Shown here one piece after another: positions 12,567-28,449 of a DNA stretch of 64,000 bases. The translations under genes and the position numbers were made by a program. The DNA lies in contig OY829546.1 of NCBI GenBank assembly GCA_963691705.1, positions 5,838,001 to 5,902,000 on the forward strand, read 5' to 3'. The notes under the pieces were generated by a model. That model was not told the DNA's origin and searched no databases. It saw only the letters and a program-made list of their open reading frames with translations. Numbering within the stretch: position 1 is the first letter of the stretch; every line of letters starts with the position of its first letter. The DNA comes from Viola odorata (lineage: Eukaryota; Streptophyta; Magnoliopsida; Malpighiales; Violaceae).

Positions 12567-15478
12567 ATGGCACACGATAGCAAAAGTAAGGTTGAGGAAA
12601 AGATGAAGAAGAAGAAGAAGCAGCAGGAGCAACCCAAAAATCCAGAAGTAGAAAAGAAGAAAAACCCAACAGAGGAGGGGAAGAAGAAGAATAAGCAATG
12701 CAAGTATCCAGAAAAGATGAAGGAGAAGATGGAGAAGAAAAAGCAACCCAATAATCCAGTAGAAGCCGAAAAGACCAAAAGCACAACAGAAGAGGGGAAG
12801 AAGAAGAAGCAGCAGCGGCAGCCCAAGAATCTAGAAGTCGAAAAGAATGAAAACTCAACAGAGGGGGTGAAGGAAAAGATGAAGAGGAAGAGGCAACCGG
12901 ATGATCTAGAAGAAGTCGGAAATGAAAAGGACACGACAGAGGAGGTGAAGAAGAAAGAGAAGGATAAGAAGAGGAAGAAGCAACCCGACAGTTCAGAAGG
13001 AGTTGAAAAGAACAAAAACACAACAGAGGAGGAAAAGAAGAAGAAAAAGAAGAAGAAGCAACCCAAAAATCCAGAAGAAGTCGCAGAACAGCAGCAGCAA
13101 CAAGAAGAAATTAAGACCAAAATTAAGGATAATAATTGCGAAAGCCATAGCCAAGTTAAGACAGAACAAAAACAAACTGTCAACAACAACAACAAAAGGA
13201 AACTCAAAGAGGTTTTCCCCCACGGGAACTACCGAAGCTACTATGGTTATCGTGTAAGTTTAATCTTCTTTCCCTTTGTTTATGTTCATTATGCTGCATT
13301 GATTGAATTGGGGTGTTTATGGGGTTGTTGGTTTATGTGTTAGATTGGTCAAGGCTCGGAGGAAGACCCGAGACTGAAGGCTTTCAAGAGAGAGTGGTTT
13401 GAAGGGAAGGATTGTCTCGATATTGGTTGCAATAGTGGCATTGTCACCATCCAAATTGGTATACATTTTACCCTTGTTTCTCTATGAGTTAGAGAATTGA
13501 GATGAAGAATTGACTGTTCTGGTTTTATAGCTAGTGTTTAATGGACCTTTTCAATCTTTGTTTTACAGCAAAGAAATTTTGCTGCCGAACCATGCTTGGC
13601 ATTGACATTGACCCTGGTGAGTGTTTATTGGATTATACTCATCTGTTTTGTGTTGAAAATGTTGCCCTCTCCTGTTAGTTTTAATTAAAAATGATGTTGT
13701 AGATAGCTTCACTTTCTTTGTATATGCAAAGGCGAGAAATGTTTGGTTCTGAAATTGCATAGCCCAGCAGGTGTATTTACTACTCCAAGTGATTGTTTTC
13801 AGCATGGTTTTGCAATACGACTTTCAATGTCATGATGATGACTATATCTGCCTCCTTAGTAGGAATATTTGTCTTGTATATATTGTTTAGTTTTTTCAAA
13901 GCTCAAACCCTTGTATCATCATCATAGAGATAATTAAGCCTAATTTCGGGTGCCCATGTTTCTGGAGTTTAGTTACTTGACTTATATTGCTCTCATTTGG
14001 AAGATCTTATTGCTAAACTTTATTGGCCTTTGATCCTCCAGAACGAATATCGGATGCCCGTTGGAACTTGAAAAGAATTATGAGAGCAGAATGTACAGGG
14101 AATCCTAGCACAAAGGCTGCAAGATTAGTGGCCACTGAGAATGTAAATGGTTCAGAACACAGTGCTTCATTGTCACTTGAGAGAAAGAAAAATGCTAGGG
14201 ATGGCTCACCTTCCGAGGACAGAGATCTGTTTGACATAGTTTCTTTCCGACAAGAAAATTTTGTTGAAAGCCAACGTCCAACAGGGAAGCATTATGATAC
14301 AATTCTTTGGTAAGTTTCACTTCCCTTTGTGCCTACACCAAATGAACATGTAATTTTTTCTCTTGCATCTTCATTTCTGATCTCTGTAAAGGGGCTAACA
14401 GTCAAAGAATTATTGTGATTAACAATTTATCAGTACTCCTAAAAGTGCGCTAACTAAATTCAAAGAAATGGAGAAAGTTTCTCACTTTACTCTTCCTTTC
14501 TACTCTTCACTTTGCCCCTCTCAATTCCTGAGCAGTTTAGCTTAATGTGGATATGATCTCAACTTCTGATTTCATAGTGATTTTGTTTTTGACCCTTGTG
14601 ATTGAGCTGCATAACATGCTTGTCCCTTGAATTGCAGTTTGAGCGTGACAAAATGGGTGCATCTGAATTGTGGGGATGATGGCTTGATTACTTTATTTTC
14701 AAAAATATGGGAACTTCTCCATCCGGTAATTTTCGTATCAGTTATCTCATGCTAAATCTGTCTGCTCAGCAAGGTCTTTTCTATTCCCTTATCATACAAA
14801 ATAATCCCCAAGTGTTATCAAGTGCAGGGTGGCATTCTTGTGTTGGAACCTCAACCTTGGAAGTCATATGAGAAGAATCGTCGAGTATCTGAGGTATAAG
14901 TTCTATTTAATTCCCCTATTGTAACTGTTGCATGTATGCATTTCTCTTTTGTTTATTTCCTATGATTTTCTGGAAGATACAAAGCTGTTGTTCGGAAAGG
15001 AGAAAAATGGTTTTTACCTTTACTCATGACTACATGTACACTTCTCTAGAAATAAAAGCACCTTTTCCCTCCAATTCTTGGATTGTCTTAGCAGTTTGTT
15101 AATCCTAATTTAATCCTGCAACGGCATTTACCAACAAATGATTTTCCACTTTTGCAGACAACGGCAAAGAATTTTCCAAGTATCACGTTGTATCCAGAGA
15201 GTTTTCAGGAAATACTTCTTGATAAGGTATGATGTGTTACCCCTTGTTTTCCCCTGTAAATAGTGACACTGAGTATATATTTGGGATTTCAAAATATACA
15301 AATAACAGGACCATAGACCTTTTGTGGGATCTTGTGCTTCAATCATCGGCTTAGATCTTCAGTTAACTGACGTTTCAAATATTTGCAGATTGGATTTAGA
15401 GGGGTAGAGGATATCACTTCAGGCTTGTCAGGCACCAAAGCTGGTTTTGATAGGCCAATTTTCGCGTTCCGCAAATGA
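12567..15478 (+). CDS. BIN3-type RNA methyltransferase (7SK capping-enzyme family)
   Basis: Eight exons: 12567-13253, 13344-13458, 13569-13616, 14042-14309, 14638-14725, 14828-14893, 15158-15226, 15389-15478. They give 477 codons (476 residues) with all phases consistent. Residues 1 to about 215 are almost entirely Lys/Glu/Gln-rich, built from degenerate copies of a roughly 30-residue unit around KKKQPxNPEEVEK...TTEE; this is probably disordered, basic and nuclear. The methyltransferase follows: [16 protein letters not shown] motif [10 protein letters not shown] (about 253-261), [40 protein letters not shown], and [10 protein letters not shown] at the end. These match the BCDIN3/MePCE family (Arabidopsis At5g51130), which methylates the 5' phosphate of small RNAs. 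The RNA substrate in plants is not evident from sequence. Confidence 0.9.
12597..13100. repeat. Degenerate in-frame coding repeats (Lys/Glu-rich)
   Basis: Within exon 1 of the RNA methyltransferase gene, a purine-rich unit of about 90-100 bases recurs. Each begins with an AAGAAGAAG run, passes through a CAACCC(A/G)A(T/C)AATCCAGAAG-like segment, and ends near ACAACAGAGGAG. At least five copies are recognisable, diverged but in frame, which suggests expansion of a coding minisatellite. Confidence 0.7.
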
Positions 15479-18400
15479 CAAAGCCAGGAAAGCTGCACTG
15501 CATTTTAAAGATGGATTCAGTGGCGTTCGGCTTTATTTGTGGTAAATTTTGGTAGCCTGGTCAGTTCTTGATCACTTACCGCACACAGCCGTTAAATCAA
15601 TACAGTACAGATAAATCTTAATTTTTGCTATTCTGATCAATGGTGTGTGCGCAATGCGCCATTTACCGGATTGGTTGTAAGAAGAAAAGTCCTAGACTCC
15701 TAGGATTGGAGACATGATTCGGTTGTAAATATACTGATAAGTATTCTATTTCAGCTATTTTCGATATTTAGGTTATAATTTTCTGCCATTTGTCGCTAAT
15801 CAGGATAACATTATTATCGCGAGAATTGTTGTAGGACTACCAATTCCATTCATTACAACAATGTTTTATAGCCTTGCTCTGGCTTGTTGGCTATATAGAT
15901 GAACCTGTCTAGGTTTTATGATTGGATTTAGGACTGCCCTCCACTCTCTATTGCAATTAGGAGACTCAACTCGCTCCCTTCATGACAGGAAACACTGCTT
16001 TAAAATCCATTAATTAAAAAAATATTATAACACCACATTATTAATCCGGTAACCACAACTCAAGTCCAGAGTTCACATCACAAGTTGCTCCTTTCTATTT
16101 TTCCAAATTCTTTTTATTTTGGGTGATAAAAAAAAATGGTAGTAATAGAAAATAGCGAATAGAGATGACAAGAATGGTTAAAATGGGAAGTACAGACTGG
16201 ACGATTGAAAATATAATCTCGCATTCAGAAACATTGAAAAAAGAATATCACAAACTAACTAATATCACTCATTCCTATTTCCAACTTGCCTTATTCCATA
16301 AATTAGTCTTTTCGGAAGAAAAAAAATTGTCATGCCAGTTTTCGGCCCGCTTTTTTGTTGAGAATAACACCATGTATTTTTAATTAGCAACACTTGTGTA
16401 CATATTTCCTGCCTTACCCATTCATTCGCATCACAACCACGAACAATGTTTTTTATATTTAGTTTTGATCAAGAACCCAGGAGCAATGAATATTGAATAG
16501 TATAGAAAAGCATTTTGATTGGGGGTAATGATGACCTACCTTTACAGGCTGCGGCCAGTGTGGCAAAGGTTACCTACCCCAACATGTTCTTATGATTATT
16601 TTCTATGGTCATTTCTCCAGAACAATACCTTAGTCTTCCTCCGATTCTCGTCGTTCTTCTGCGTACTACTCTCTTTTTATTCTTTCAAGTGGTAATCTCT
16701 CTTCATTGAAGAGACAGACAATCAAGTGCCAGCTAGCTTGTAATTAGGATTCTTACAGAATCCTTTACACACAAACATCTACCTGTGTCAGCCGGTAAAA
16801 GGCCGAGTTCTTCAAACAAACTAAACCACCATAACACCACTTCTAAATACAGCAATCGAGTATCCAAGGTCTCGAGTTAACAATCAAGGCAGGCAACATC
16901 ATTTGCCTCGTTTCATCTGCACAAACCAATACTTGACACCATTTCACTTCTTCAAGTCACGGAATCCAACCTGTGCATGATTACTGAAACACCCACGAGT
17001 ACCACCACACCAGCATGCATTAACTTCCACACAAATACTCACGCAAATCACCCAATGCAGTGCAATGTGGTTACTTACGGTAACAGAACACAGTATGACT
17101 ATGTTTCGCCATGTACTCTTTCACATACTGTGAATCCAGCTCAGGTACTGATTCCTATATCTTAAGTCCCTATGTTGGATCGTAGCAAACACTTCTATTT
17201 CATAAGAGCGTGGCCAGTCTCAAACTTTCTTATCCCAAATATATAGAGAAAAAAACAACTTAGCTGTGTGACCCTGCTGTGGTACCCTGCAAGGTAGACC
17301 CACAAAAGACTAGCAACAATGTCAGTATAATTTTAACACCTTGCCCTTTGGTCAGCAGATAGCCAGCAACTCCAAACATTTGATTTACAGTCTCCAAACC
17401 TGATCCTGCATGATAGTTACCTGTTACATTCACTCCTTCAGTCAATGCTGTTAGAGAAAAAGAACCCTGCAAGTTTAAAAGTATGAACTGGCAACAAAGA
17501 GGAAATTTCAGATTGTCAACAAAATGAACATCAAGATGCTAAAATATCTTTTAACTTTCCTAAAAGGTGACCAAAAATTGTTTCCAGCAAAATGAAATTC
17601 AATCTTTAAACCTTACGGGTTGAAAATTCTGAAACATGAATATCAAGCTACACAAAAAATCTTCAAAGATCTCTGACATTCTTTCAGAGTGACGTGCATT
17701 GAAAGTAGACATCTAGGCATCATTGTCTAATAAAGTAGAAGTAGGAAAAAAAAGCATTGAGCATTAGAGAAAAAAAAAGGAGACAAAACTGCAATATGAA
17801 AATATTATACCTAAATAAGGAGGGGTAGAAAAGCTACTAAACAACAAACATTTAAAATCTCAAGAACTATCTACAAGGATCTTAGTGAAATAGGCGGAAA
17901 CAAAGGGATGAATGAAAGTCATATGATCAAAACACGTAGAGCATGCATACCACAAACATGGATTGTGCCGTCTACTGCTAAAAAACTTGTGTAGTTATGC
18001 AGAACACCTTACATGAAAAACTATCATCCTTTTTAGATGAAATCTCATCTCAGAAACATAGATGAGAGTATTTACTGATCTGCTTAGATGTGTTGTGCGG
18101 CTTGTGCCCACTATCATTTCTGTGTTAATAGCAAATAATGCAACTAGCGATAAACCCAACAGAAAAAAACTACCAAAATATCTACAAGTTTCCTATATAC
18201 AGACAAGTCTTATGTGGTGATTAAGGTGACGATCCTCATAGGCATTGAAAGGCTCAAACCAAATGATACCAAAGGAAGAGATCAGGACACCACAACCATT
18301 AATGAAGCAAACACTTTTGAAAAGATGCAGTCTACAATCATATGGTAAAAGTGACAATATCATCTGAAGATAAAAATGTGACGACGGAGGAGAAAAGCTT

Positions 18401-18792
18401 CACAATTTAAGTATCATTACACAGAACCATAAATACAGTTCTCCTATGAGTCACTTGTGACATCTATGTACAAAACAGGAACCAAGCTTTAGGTTGTTAG
18501 TATTTTAACAACCAAATGTGTTCGTAGTCACCTTAAGAAAAAACAATGTCCGCTGGTTTCATAGAGGAACAAAGCACACCGGAGCCTGTAGAAGCATCTC
18601 TGCAAACTCCACAACCATTCGCTGAGATGAGCAGTACATCACTCATCAAATATTTTGCCACTCCAGCAGATGTATCATGAGAATCTTCTCCAATCCATAG
18701 CTAAAAATGTAACAGCATATCAGCACTCTCACCAACAGGCATCCAACTAATGCACACGACTGACGTGTAGACAAGAAAAATTACCATCATAA
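15479..18792. other. Region between convergent genes; 3' UTRs and unassigned sequence
   Basis: About 15479-15750 is the 3' UTR of the RNA methyltransferase, and about 18400-18792 the 3' UTR of the leftward kinase gene. Between them I recognise no complete gene. The open frame at 16977-17165 (+) resembles nothing known. The frame at 17260-17472 (-) is listed separately as a candidate exon. No transposon ends were recognised. Confidence 0.5.
17260..17474 (-). other. Unrecognised candidate 3' exon with a hydrophobic segment
   Basis: On the minus strand an acceptor-like TTGCAG at about 17475-17480 leads into an open frame reading GSFSLTALTEGVNVTGNYHA... It contains one hydrophobic stretch (VKIILTLLLVFCGS) and a short polar tail before the stop. 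It could be the last exon of an unrecognised membrane protein, an alternative end of the upstream kinase transcript, or a chance frame. I found no matching upstream exon. Confidence 0.25.
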
Positions 18793-22671
<3,879 letters not shown>

Positions 22672-23329
22672 GCGTCTGGAATACGATGATTAAATGCAAA
22701 TCGACGGACGGGATCGTATGAAAGAGAGTGAGGAAAAGGAGCTTTGAGTATCGTTGAAAATAGAGAGAAGATTAGGGGCGTTTAGGGAATTTGGGAGGAC
22801 CGGAAGGACAGATGAGGAGAGAGAAAGAGACGGCGAAAGACGACGTGTATGGATCGAGAGATTGGAAGCAGAGAAGGGGTGCGTAGGTTAGCGAAGGTGG
22901 ATTTGTTGTCTTGTTGAGGATAAAGAGGGAACTTCAAAGGGTACTTTTGGGATTTTGATTTACGTAATATGACACCATTGACGTCTTTGACTTTGACTGT
23001 TTTCTTTTAAAATTAAATAAATAAATAAAATACTTTATTTTTTAAGGATTTATTAGTGTTACCTTTTTAGGTAAATGTGGTTTTTTGATTTGGTACGTAA
23101 ATTAGAATTCCAGGGCTTAACTTTCTCCTGGATTATTTAGCAACTAAATCTATTGACAAAAAAAAGGAGAGAAAAATTATTTTAGGAGAAGTTGGTGTCC
23201 AATGGGTCTTTTTATTTGATATGGGCTTTTGTCTCTTCCTTTCTTTGAGTAACTAATCGGTTACTTCCAAAAAAGCCAGCAGTCAACACATTTACCGCAT
23301 TCGTCGTGGCCCGCACCAGCTACGCTCCG
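22672..23329. promoter_or_regulatory. Divergent (head-to-head) promoter region, CKL / TMEM234-like
   Basis: Only 658 bp separate the start codons of the leftward kinase gene and the rightward TMEM234-like gene, so both promoters and 5' leaders must fit here. The kinase side (22680-22920) is purine-rich and probably transcribed leader. The centre is AT-rich. The right end contains ATGGGC/GGGTC motifs near 23200-23225. No clear TATA box was seen on either side. Confidence 0.6.
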
Positions 23330-23731
23330 ATGGCCAGAGACGTGGACAAGATGGTGGCGGTCGGCCTAGTTTGGGGCGCCACCAACGCCTTAATCCGCCG
23401 TGGAGCGCTCCTCTGGGACCGCCACAACCGCCGTCAATCCATCAAATCCTCCTCTCCTGCTAACAAACTCATCTCTTCATTTAAATCTGTCCTCAACCTC
23501 CTCCTTTTCTGGCAATACTCCCTCCCCTTCCTCATCAATCTCTCCGCCTCCGCTACTTTCTTCGCTCTCCTCAGCGACGCGCCCATCTCTCTCGCTGTCC
23601 CCGTCACCAATGCGACGACGTTCGCCGCCACTGCTGTGTTCGGGATGCTTTTCGGTGAAAAGACCCAAATCGGGCCTGCTTTGCTCGGCACAGGTTTTAT
23701 CGTCATGGGCGTTTGGTTTTGTATCACTTGA
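23330..23731 (+). CDS. TMEM234-like small multipass membrane protein
   Basis: A single-exon frame of 134 codons (133 residues). I chose the ATG at 23330; an in-frame GTG at 23306 extends the frame but is not a plausible plant start. The protein begins MARDVDKMVAVGLVWGATNALIRRGA and has about four hydrophobic segments: near residues 9-25, around LLFWQYSLPFLINLSAS, PISLAVPVTNATTFAATAVFGMLF, and IGPALLGTGFIVMGVWF. This order and the motifs GLVWGATN and P(V/L)TNATTF are typical of the TMEM234 family, distant relatives of the EamA/DMT transporters. Its transport substrate is unknown. It is divergently transcribed from the casein kinase gene. Confidence 0.88.
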   Translation: MARDVDKMVAVGLVWGATNALIRRGALLWDRHNRRQSIKSSSPANKLISSFKSVLNLLLFWQYSLPFLINLSASATFFALLSDAPISLAVPVTNATTFAATAVFGMLFGEKTQIGPALLGTGFIVMGVWFCIT

Positions 23732-24149
23732 ATTTAGCTGGTTTGTTCAATTTCTCTTTCTTTTGGGTTTGTTGTTTTTTCTTTATCTCTAACTTATTTG
23801 GTTGCCCATTTCTAGTGAGTAGTGAATTTTGTTGCTTATTTTGGAAAATGTTTACATTTTACAATCTATGCATTGGAATTTTGTTGCAGAAGATTTTTTC
23901 ATTCATACACTGATTCAGATGCTGCTAATAGATCACTATAATTGACAGAATGAAATTTGACAAAATTCATATAGAGAAATGTGAAGGAAAAAAACAGAAT
24001 CAATACAATTGAAACATGAGGGAATTGAAGGAAAAACCAATACAAAAAATTATTTTGAAGTTGTATGCTGGAAGTATATATAAGAAATAAGGTTTTAGAT
24101 TCTTCGAATGTTCGGTCTCGAGTACGAAGCTCATCAGGTTAGCTTCATC
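23732..24149. other. Convergent 3' ends of the TMEM234-like and XTH genes
   Basis: This 418-bp stretch holds the 3' UTRs of two converging genes. It is T-rich on the left and A-rich on the right, as expected of two 3' ends facing each other. No other feature was seen. Confidence 0.6.
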
Positions 24150-25507
24150 TTAGTACTGTGGTAGAGAACATTCAGGCGGCATCTGTCCGTGGAACCTCAG
24201 AGTGTCTTTGCAGTAATCATAGATCATGTGGTTATCTCTTACCCACTTCATCTGCCCCTGCTTGGCGGAGCTTAACTGGCTGTATGCAGGGGATGACCAC
24301 CAGTTGGCAGGAGTTTTGGCACCGCATTGGCTGATGCTGGATGGTCCGAACCACTTGCAAGCCCTTGCCCTGAAGTTGCGGTATCTTGCAATGAAGGGTG
24401 CGCCTCTCCAATCAGTCTTAACCCTTCCTCCTTGAGTTGCCCAGTCATCAGCATTCCACAAGCTGGAGTAAGCCCTCATGCCTTGTTTATTTGGGTAAGC
24501 AATCCCACGGTTCTCGTAGTTACGAAATACACGAATTGGAAGACTATCCACATACCACCTGAAATTTGCGGTGAGGTATATGAGAAATCGTGGATGTTTT
24601 GCTTTTGATCTGCTAAATTAAGCTAGGACGGGGTTTGGTTGTGAAACTTTTGTAACTACTTTTAGGACCATGATAATCCAGTGAGGATGAGCCCTTAATC
24701 AAATATTCATGTCTACTGATCTTTCTTAGTTGCATTGCGCAGTATTAACAAGTGAATAAAGTATGATGTTATAGCAGAATGGAAGGCATGTTGGCAGTCT
24801 GTTTACTTACACAATTTCGGTAGGGTTCCAATGTATGGTGTAGTTGTGGTAACCAGTAGTTGGGTCAAACCAAGCTTTGAACTGCTGCTCCCTGGTTCCA
24901 TTTCCTTGTGTGTAGACATTTGTGTGGATGGTGTATGGTTGTCCTGACACATTCCCCAAGAACTCAAAATCTATTTCGTCATGCCTGTCTCCGGTAGAGG
25001 ATAACTGCAAGAATTCAGAATAGAGGTTCAGCACCGGAATAATTTTTGTTTTCCATATTCTACTTCCCTCCCATTGGAACTTCGTATGGCCTGAACAGAT
25101 GGGAGGAGATGATGTTTTACAATACTCATATGTTGGTCAAAGTTCTGCTCTTACATAATATGTAGTGACTGTTCCAGCCGAGTTCCCCGGTACCAACTTG
25201 ATTAACATCTCAATGCTTCCAAATAAGAATGTACCCTTCGTTTTAATACCGGAGCCTGAAGTCAAAATACATTTTTTGTCAGCAATCAACATCGCGCAGT
25301 TTGGTTAAAGGTAAGCAGAGAATTGTTACCTGATGTTTTATCCAATGTAAGCTGAAGATCATCACCATTGCCGTAAATGAAAGAATGATGCCCACCCCAG
25401 TAGAAATACACACTGTTGGAGAACTTGGCCTCAACTGAATTCGGATCGATTGCTAAAGTAATCGCAAAGACAAACAGCGCCAGCAACAAAGTTCGTGAAC
25501 TAGCCAT
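24150..25507 (-). CDS. XTH: Xyloglucan endotransglucosylase/hydrolase (GH16)
   Basis: Four exons: 25330-25507, 25155-25255, 24811-25004, 24150-24558, giving 294 codons (293 residues), the usual XTH size. The ATG at 25507 was chosen over an in-frame GTG at 25516. Residues 1 to about 29 form a signal peptide, so the enzyme acts in the cell wall, cutting and rejoining xyloglucan. The catalytic motif [10 protein letters not shown] spans about 101-110, with nucleophile E103 and acid/base E107. N-glycosylation sequons NVSG and NGTR follow closely, as in the family. The C-terminal XET domain carries the conserved cysteines (ACKW, QCGA, DYCKD, PPEC). Microsynteny suggests an XTH26 counterpart. A TATA-like box lies about 90 bp upstream. 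Confidence 0.94.
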
Positions 25508-26316
25508 CTCAACCACAAATTTTCAGATCTTCTAGTTTTCTACCAGAACTTGAAGTTGAGATGTGGATGCTTTTCTCCACATCCAGGACTGCCTTTATAT
25601 AGAATTGTACATTGTAAATGTAAACAGCCACTATACCAGGTAAGGTCCATTTTTTTTAGAAAAAAATATTTTTTGTTCCAAAACATGACTGTCATGTATT
25701 TGACATTCTTACAGAAAACATTGATGAGGAGAAGAATGTTGGTATGTTTTCAAACAAGATATAATATAATAATGCCTAGGTAGGTAGGTGGAGTTGAGGG
25801 CATTAAGTTGTGTCTCCACACACAAGATCACAACCAACCTGTGACAATTTCACTTAGGAAAATGTCATAAAGATTACATAAAATATGCTTATACTTTAGA
25901 GTTCTACAGGTGTTTGACAAAATGTCAAATAGAAGAGAACGCGGTTGGAGTTGGCAATGAGGCAAAAGTCGTGCATCAGACTAATCTGTGGTGGAAGAGA
26001 AGAAATAGAAGAGCTGGCCAGTTTTGTGATATGGACACCCACACCTATTGGTAACTGGTAATCTTCAAATTCTAGTTTTAGGCATTTTATTAGTTGTTTG
26101 TGTAAATGGTTTGCATTTTACCGATCAACCCAGTGGGAACAAGAATAAAAATTCATAGTTGCTATTTAAACTTGATTTAATCTGCACAATTTATTTTACT
26201 ATTATGGCTTTAATCCGTGAAATACAGTTGATTCAAAACTAGATGCGAAGGCAATTAACCAGCCATATACTATATAGTAAACGTGTAATAGGAAAAAAAT
26301 ATAAAAATCATGAGCT
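25508..26316. other. XTH upstream region and 3' flank of the first oxidase gene
   Basis: Promoter of the leftward XTH gene (TATA box at 25593-25601), followed by AT-rich sequence. The last 50-100 bases before 26317 are probably the 3' UTR of the upstream oxidase gene. No additional gene or transposon end was seen. Confidence 0.5.
25593..25601 (-). promoter_or_regulatory. TATA box of the XTH gene
   Basis: On the minus strand this reads TATATAAAG, 86 bp upstream of the start codon. It is a good match to the plant TATA consensus and leaves room for a leader of about 55 bases. Confidence 0.55.
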
Positions 26317-28345
26317 TCACTTGATTTGCACCCAAGTAGCATCGCTGGGCACTCCTTGATAGACAACAAACATCATGTAGTAGCCAGGAGGAGCAATGCG
26401 GCTGCTTGGTGGCGCGTTGAAGTCGATGGTATGGATGCCGCCTGCTGTCGTCTGCACCTTGTCCAATCCCAAGTCTAAAAGTCTTTGGTTCATTTGAATT
26501 CCATGAGTGGTGAATGCCGGGGCGTACATGGTGATCCTGATGCTTTTGAGGTTGACCATGTTTGCATTTAGCTTGATCTGAACCGTGTGTTTACCGTTAT
26601 AAACGAGGACTTGGGGCGCTGTCTCGGGAACAATCGCTGGTTTGATGTTAGCCAGGGCAGCGTTTAGGTAAGGAGGGGAGAATTTCTCTACTCGTAGTTC
26701 AGTTGGGTACATTGAATTGTAGACGTATCCATTGTTGGTGTTGCTCCCAGCGACCAAGATCTTTCCATCTGGCAATAGGACTGATGTAGAGTGGTACATT
26801 CTTGGGATGGTGGTTGGTGCTAGCTCTCTAAATCTTTCACCTTTCTTGGCTTTGGTTGCGTACAGAACAGGTTTCAGGTTTTCTACTCTGGCGAAATTCC
26901 ATCCTGAGACCCCTCTTTGAGCTCCATTGAGTATCAGGACATCCCCGGTTGGAAGAATGACCGAGTCACCCATAGTGCGGGGACTTGGCATCATTTCCCT
27001 CTTCCAGACAGGCTTTGGATCGGTAATCCTGATCCTACCGCAATCTTGGAGTGCGGTGTAGAAGACATTTTGTTCAGCTTGAGCGAAGGCATCATCATGA
27101 GCCGAGCCACCACAAACCAAGACCTCAGCAGGGATGACCTCTTTGTTAACAGAGTGGAGCTTAATTGGGAGGAGGACAGACATTCCGGTGGCAGGATAGC
27201 TGCGATGACCGCCTGGTAGGACAGGGAACTCTTTGATGACCTGATTGGTGACTGGACTCAACAGGACGGAACGTTGGTTGGCAAAGATGAAGAGGTTGCC
27301 ATCTGTAGAAAGGTGGACAAATGGGTACAAGTTGTTCTCAGCTCCTACTCCCGGGTCGGTGGTTTGCTTCAGGAAATCAAAGTAGTAGGCTTTAGCATTG
27401 GATTTTCCTTCTGCTGGGATGTACTCGTAGCTGAAAGATGCGCGCCCACCGACCACAATGTAGCTACCATCGGGAAGTTCTGCTTGTGTAGAATACCTAT
27501 TACAATGCCAAGAATCCAAAAGGAATGGTCAAACAACTGCAAAATTCATCCTTGTTCCTGTAAAATTACGGAACAGAAAGTACCATCTGGGTTCGGCGAG
27601 AGCTGTTGGGTATTCTCTCCAACCGCACCCTCTGCATGTTTCAAGGTATCTCGCGGTATTGGCACCTCCTGCATAACCACCAGTGCTTACTATATTTCCA
27701 TCAATGGTAAGACCTCCGGACGAGCACCATGTATCGGTGTGAATCTGTTATCAAATTTGTTCAAAAAGTTACCAAAAAAAGAAAGAAAAAGAAACATTCC
27801 TGATGTATATTACAACCAAAACCTACCTCTTTTGTTGTCAGCTTTCCTGTTCTGATGTCATATAAAACAGAATGAGCAAAACAACTTCTTTCTCCTGTTT
27901 TCTTATTAAGCAATCTGCAATAGCCTCTAGGATATTTGATGTTCGATATCTTCCAAATCGTGGAATCAAACATCAAAACCTTATTAACTTTAGGAATCAA
28001 GAGTGCATGCATAGCCGACACCCCAGAATTCTGCGAATGCAGCTCCCAAACTCCAAGGTATTTGCTCTGATCAGGAGCATTTACATCTGCTTTCTGATCA
28101 TCTAAAGAGGGTGAAGAAGACAAGTCGTCTTTCGACAGAGGAATTGTTCCAAAATCATTCGGAATGGGTTTTTCCTTGTAGTCTTCTGGATTTCCGTAAG
28201 GGTTTCCGAACTTTTCTTGAGGACCTAATACTGCCTGCTCCTTCTTCGTGTTCTCGAAAGGATCGGATTGCTCTTTTGCACAGCTGGAAACGAACAGGAG
28301 GGACAGAATGCATAGAGCATTCAACATAACTTTTGATTTCCACAT
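26317..28345 (-). CDS. Glyoxal-oxidase-like secreted copper-radical oxidase, copy 1
   Basis: Three exons: 27827-28345, 27584-27744, 26317-27496, giving 620 codons (619 residues), all in phase. The start is the ATG of MWKSKVMLNALCILSLLFVSS, a signal peptide, so the product is extracellular. A low-complexity spacer (about 25-105) precedes a kelch-type glyoxal-oxidase N domain and a C-terminal immunoglobulin-like galactose-oxidase domain. The copper-radical residues are recognisable by alignment to galactose oxidase: Cys180 (DTWCSSGG) and Tyr228 (RWYSTQ) for the thioether cofactor, then Tyr461-His462 (PRMYHST) and His558 (TTHGIQ) as ligands. The family (Arabidopsis GLOX/RUBY relatives) oxidises aldehydes or galactose side chains and makes H2O2 in the wall. 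It is a tandem duplicate of the gene at 30088-32126, with the same intron positions and phases. Confidence 0.93.
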
Positions 28346-28440
28346 TTCGAAAACAAACAATCGAAATGTGGTTTTCTGTAACTAAAGAATTTTCCTTTTC
28401 TTCCTCCTCTGCGTTTTTCTGGTTTGTTCCTTCTTCAGGT

Positions 28441-28449
28441 TTTTTATAG
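28441..28449 (-). promoter_or_regulatory. TATA box of oxidase copy 1
   Basis: Minus strand TATAAAAAA, 96 bp upstream of the ATG. The surrounding context (CCTATAAAAAACCTGAAG) is conserved at the second copy, which supports its function. Confidence 0.5.

Noticed and set aside
12512..13207. Long minus-strand frame rich in Phe, Leu and Ser
   Set aside because: It is the antisense of the Lys/Glu repeat exon. AAG/GAA codons read backwards as CTT/TTC, so the open frame is a compositional artefact.
23306..23329. N-terminal extension of the TMEM234-like protein from a GTG
   Set aside because: GTG starts are not expected in plant nuclear genes, and the ATG at 23330 gives a family-typical N-terminus.
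27274..27855. 193-codon plus-strand frame (and a similar one at 30976-31287)
   Set aside because: Both are antisense shadows at equivalent positions of the two duplicated oxidase genes, which explains why they resemble each other.
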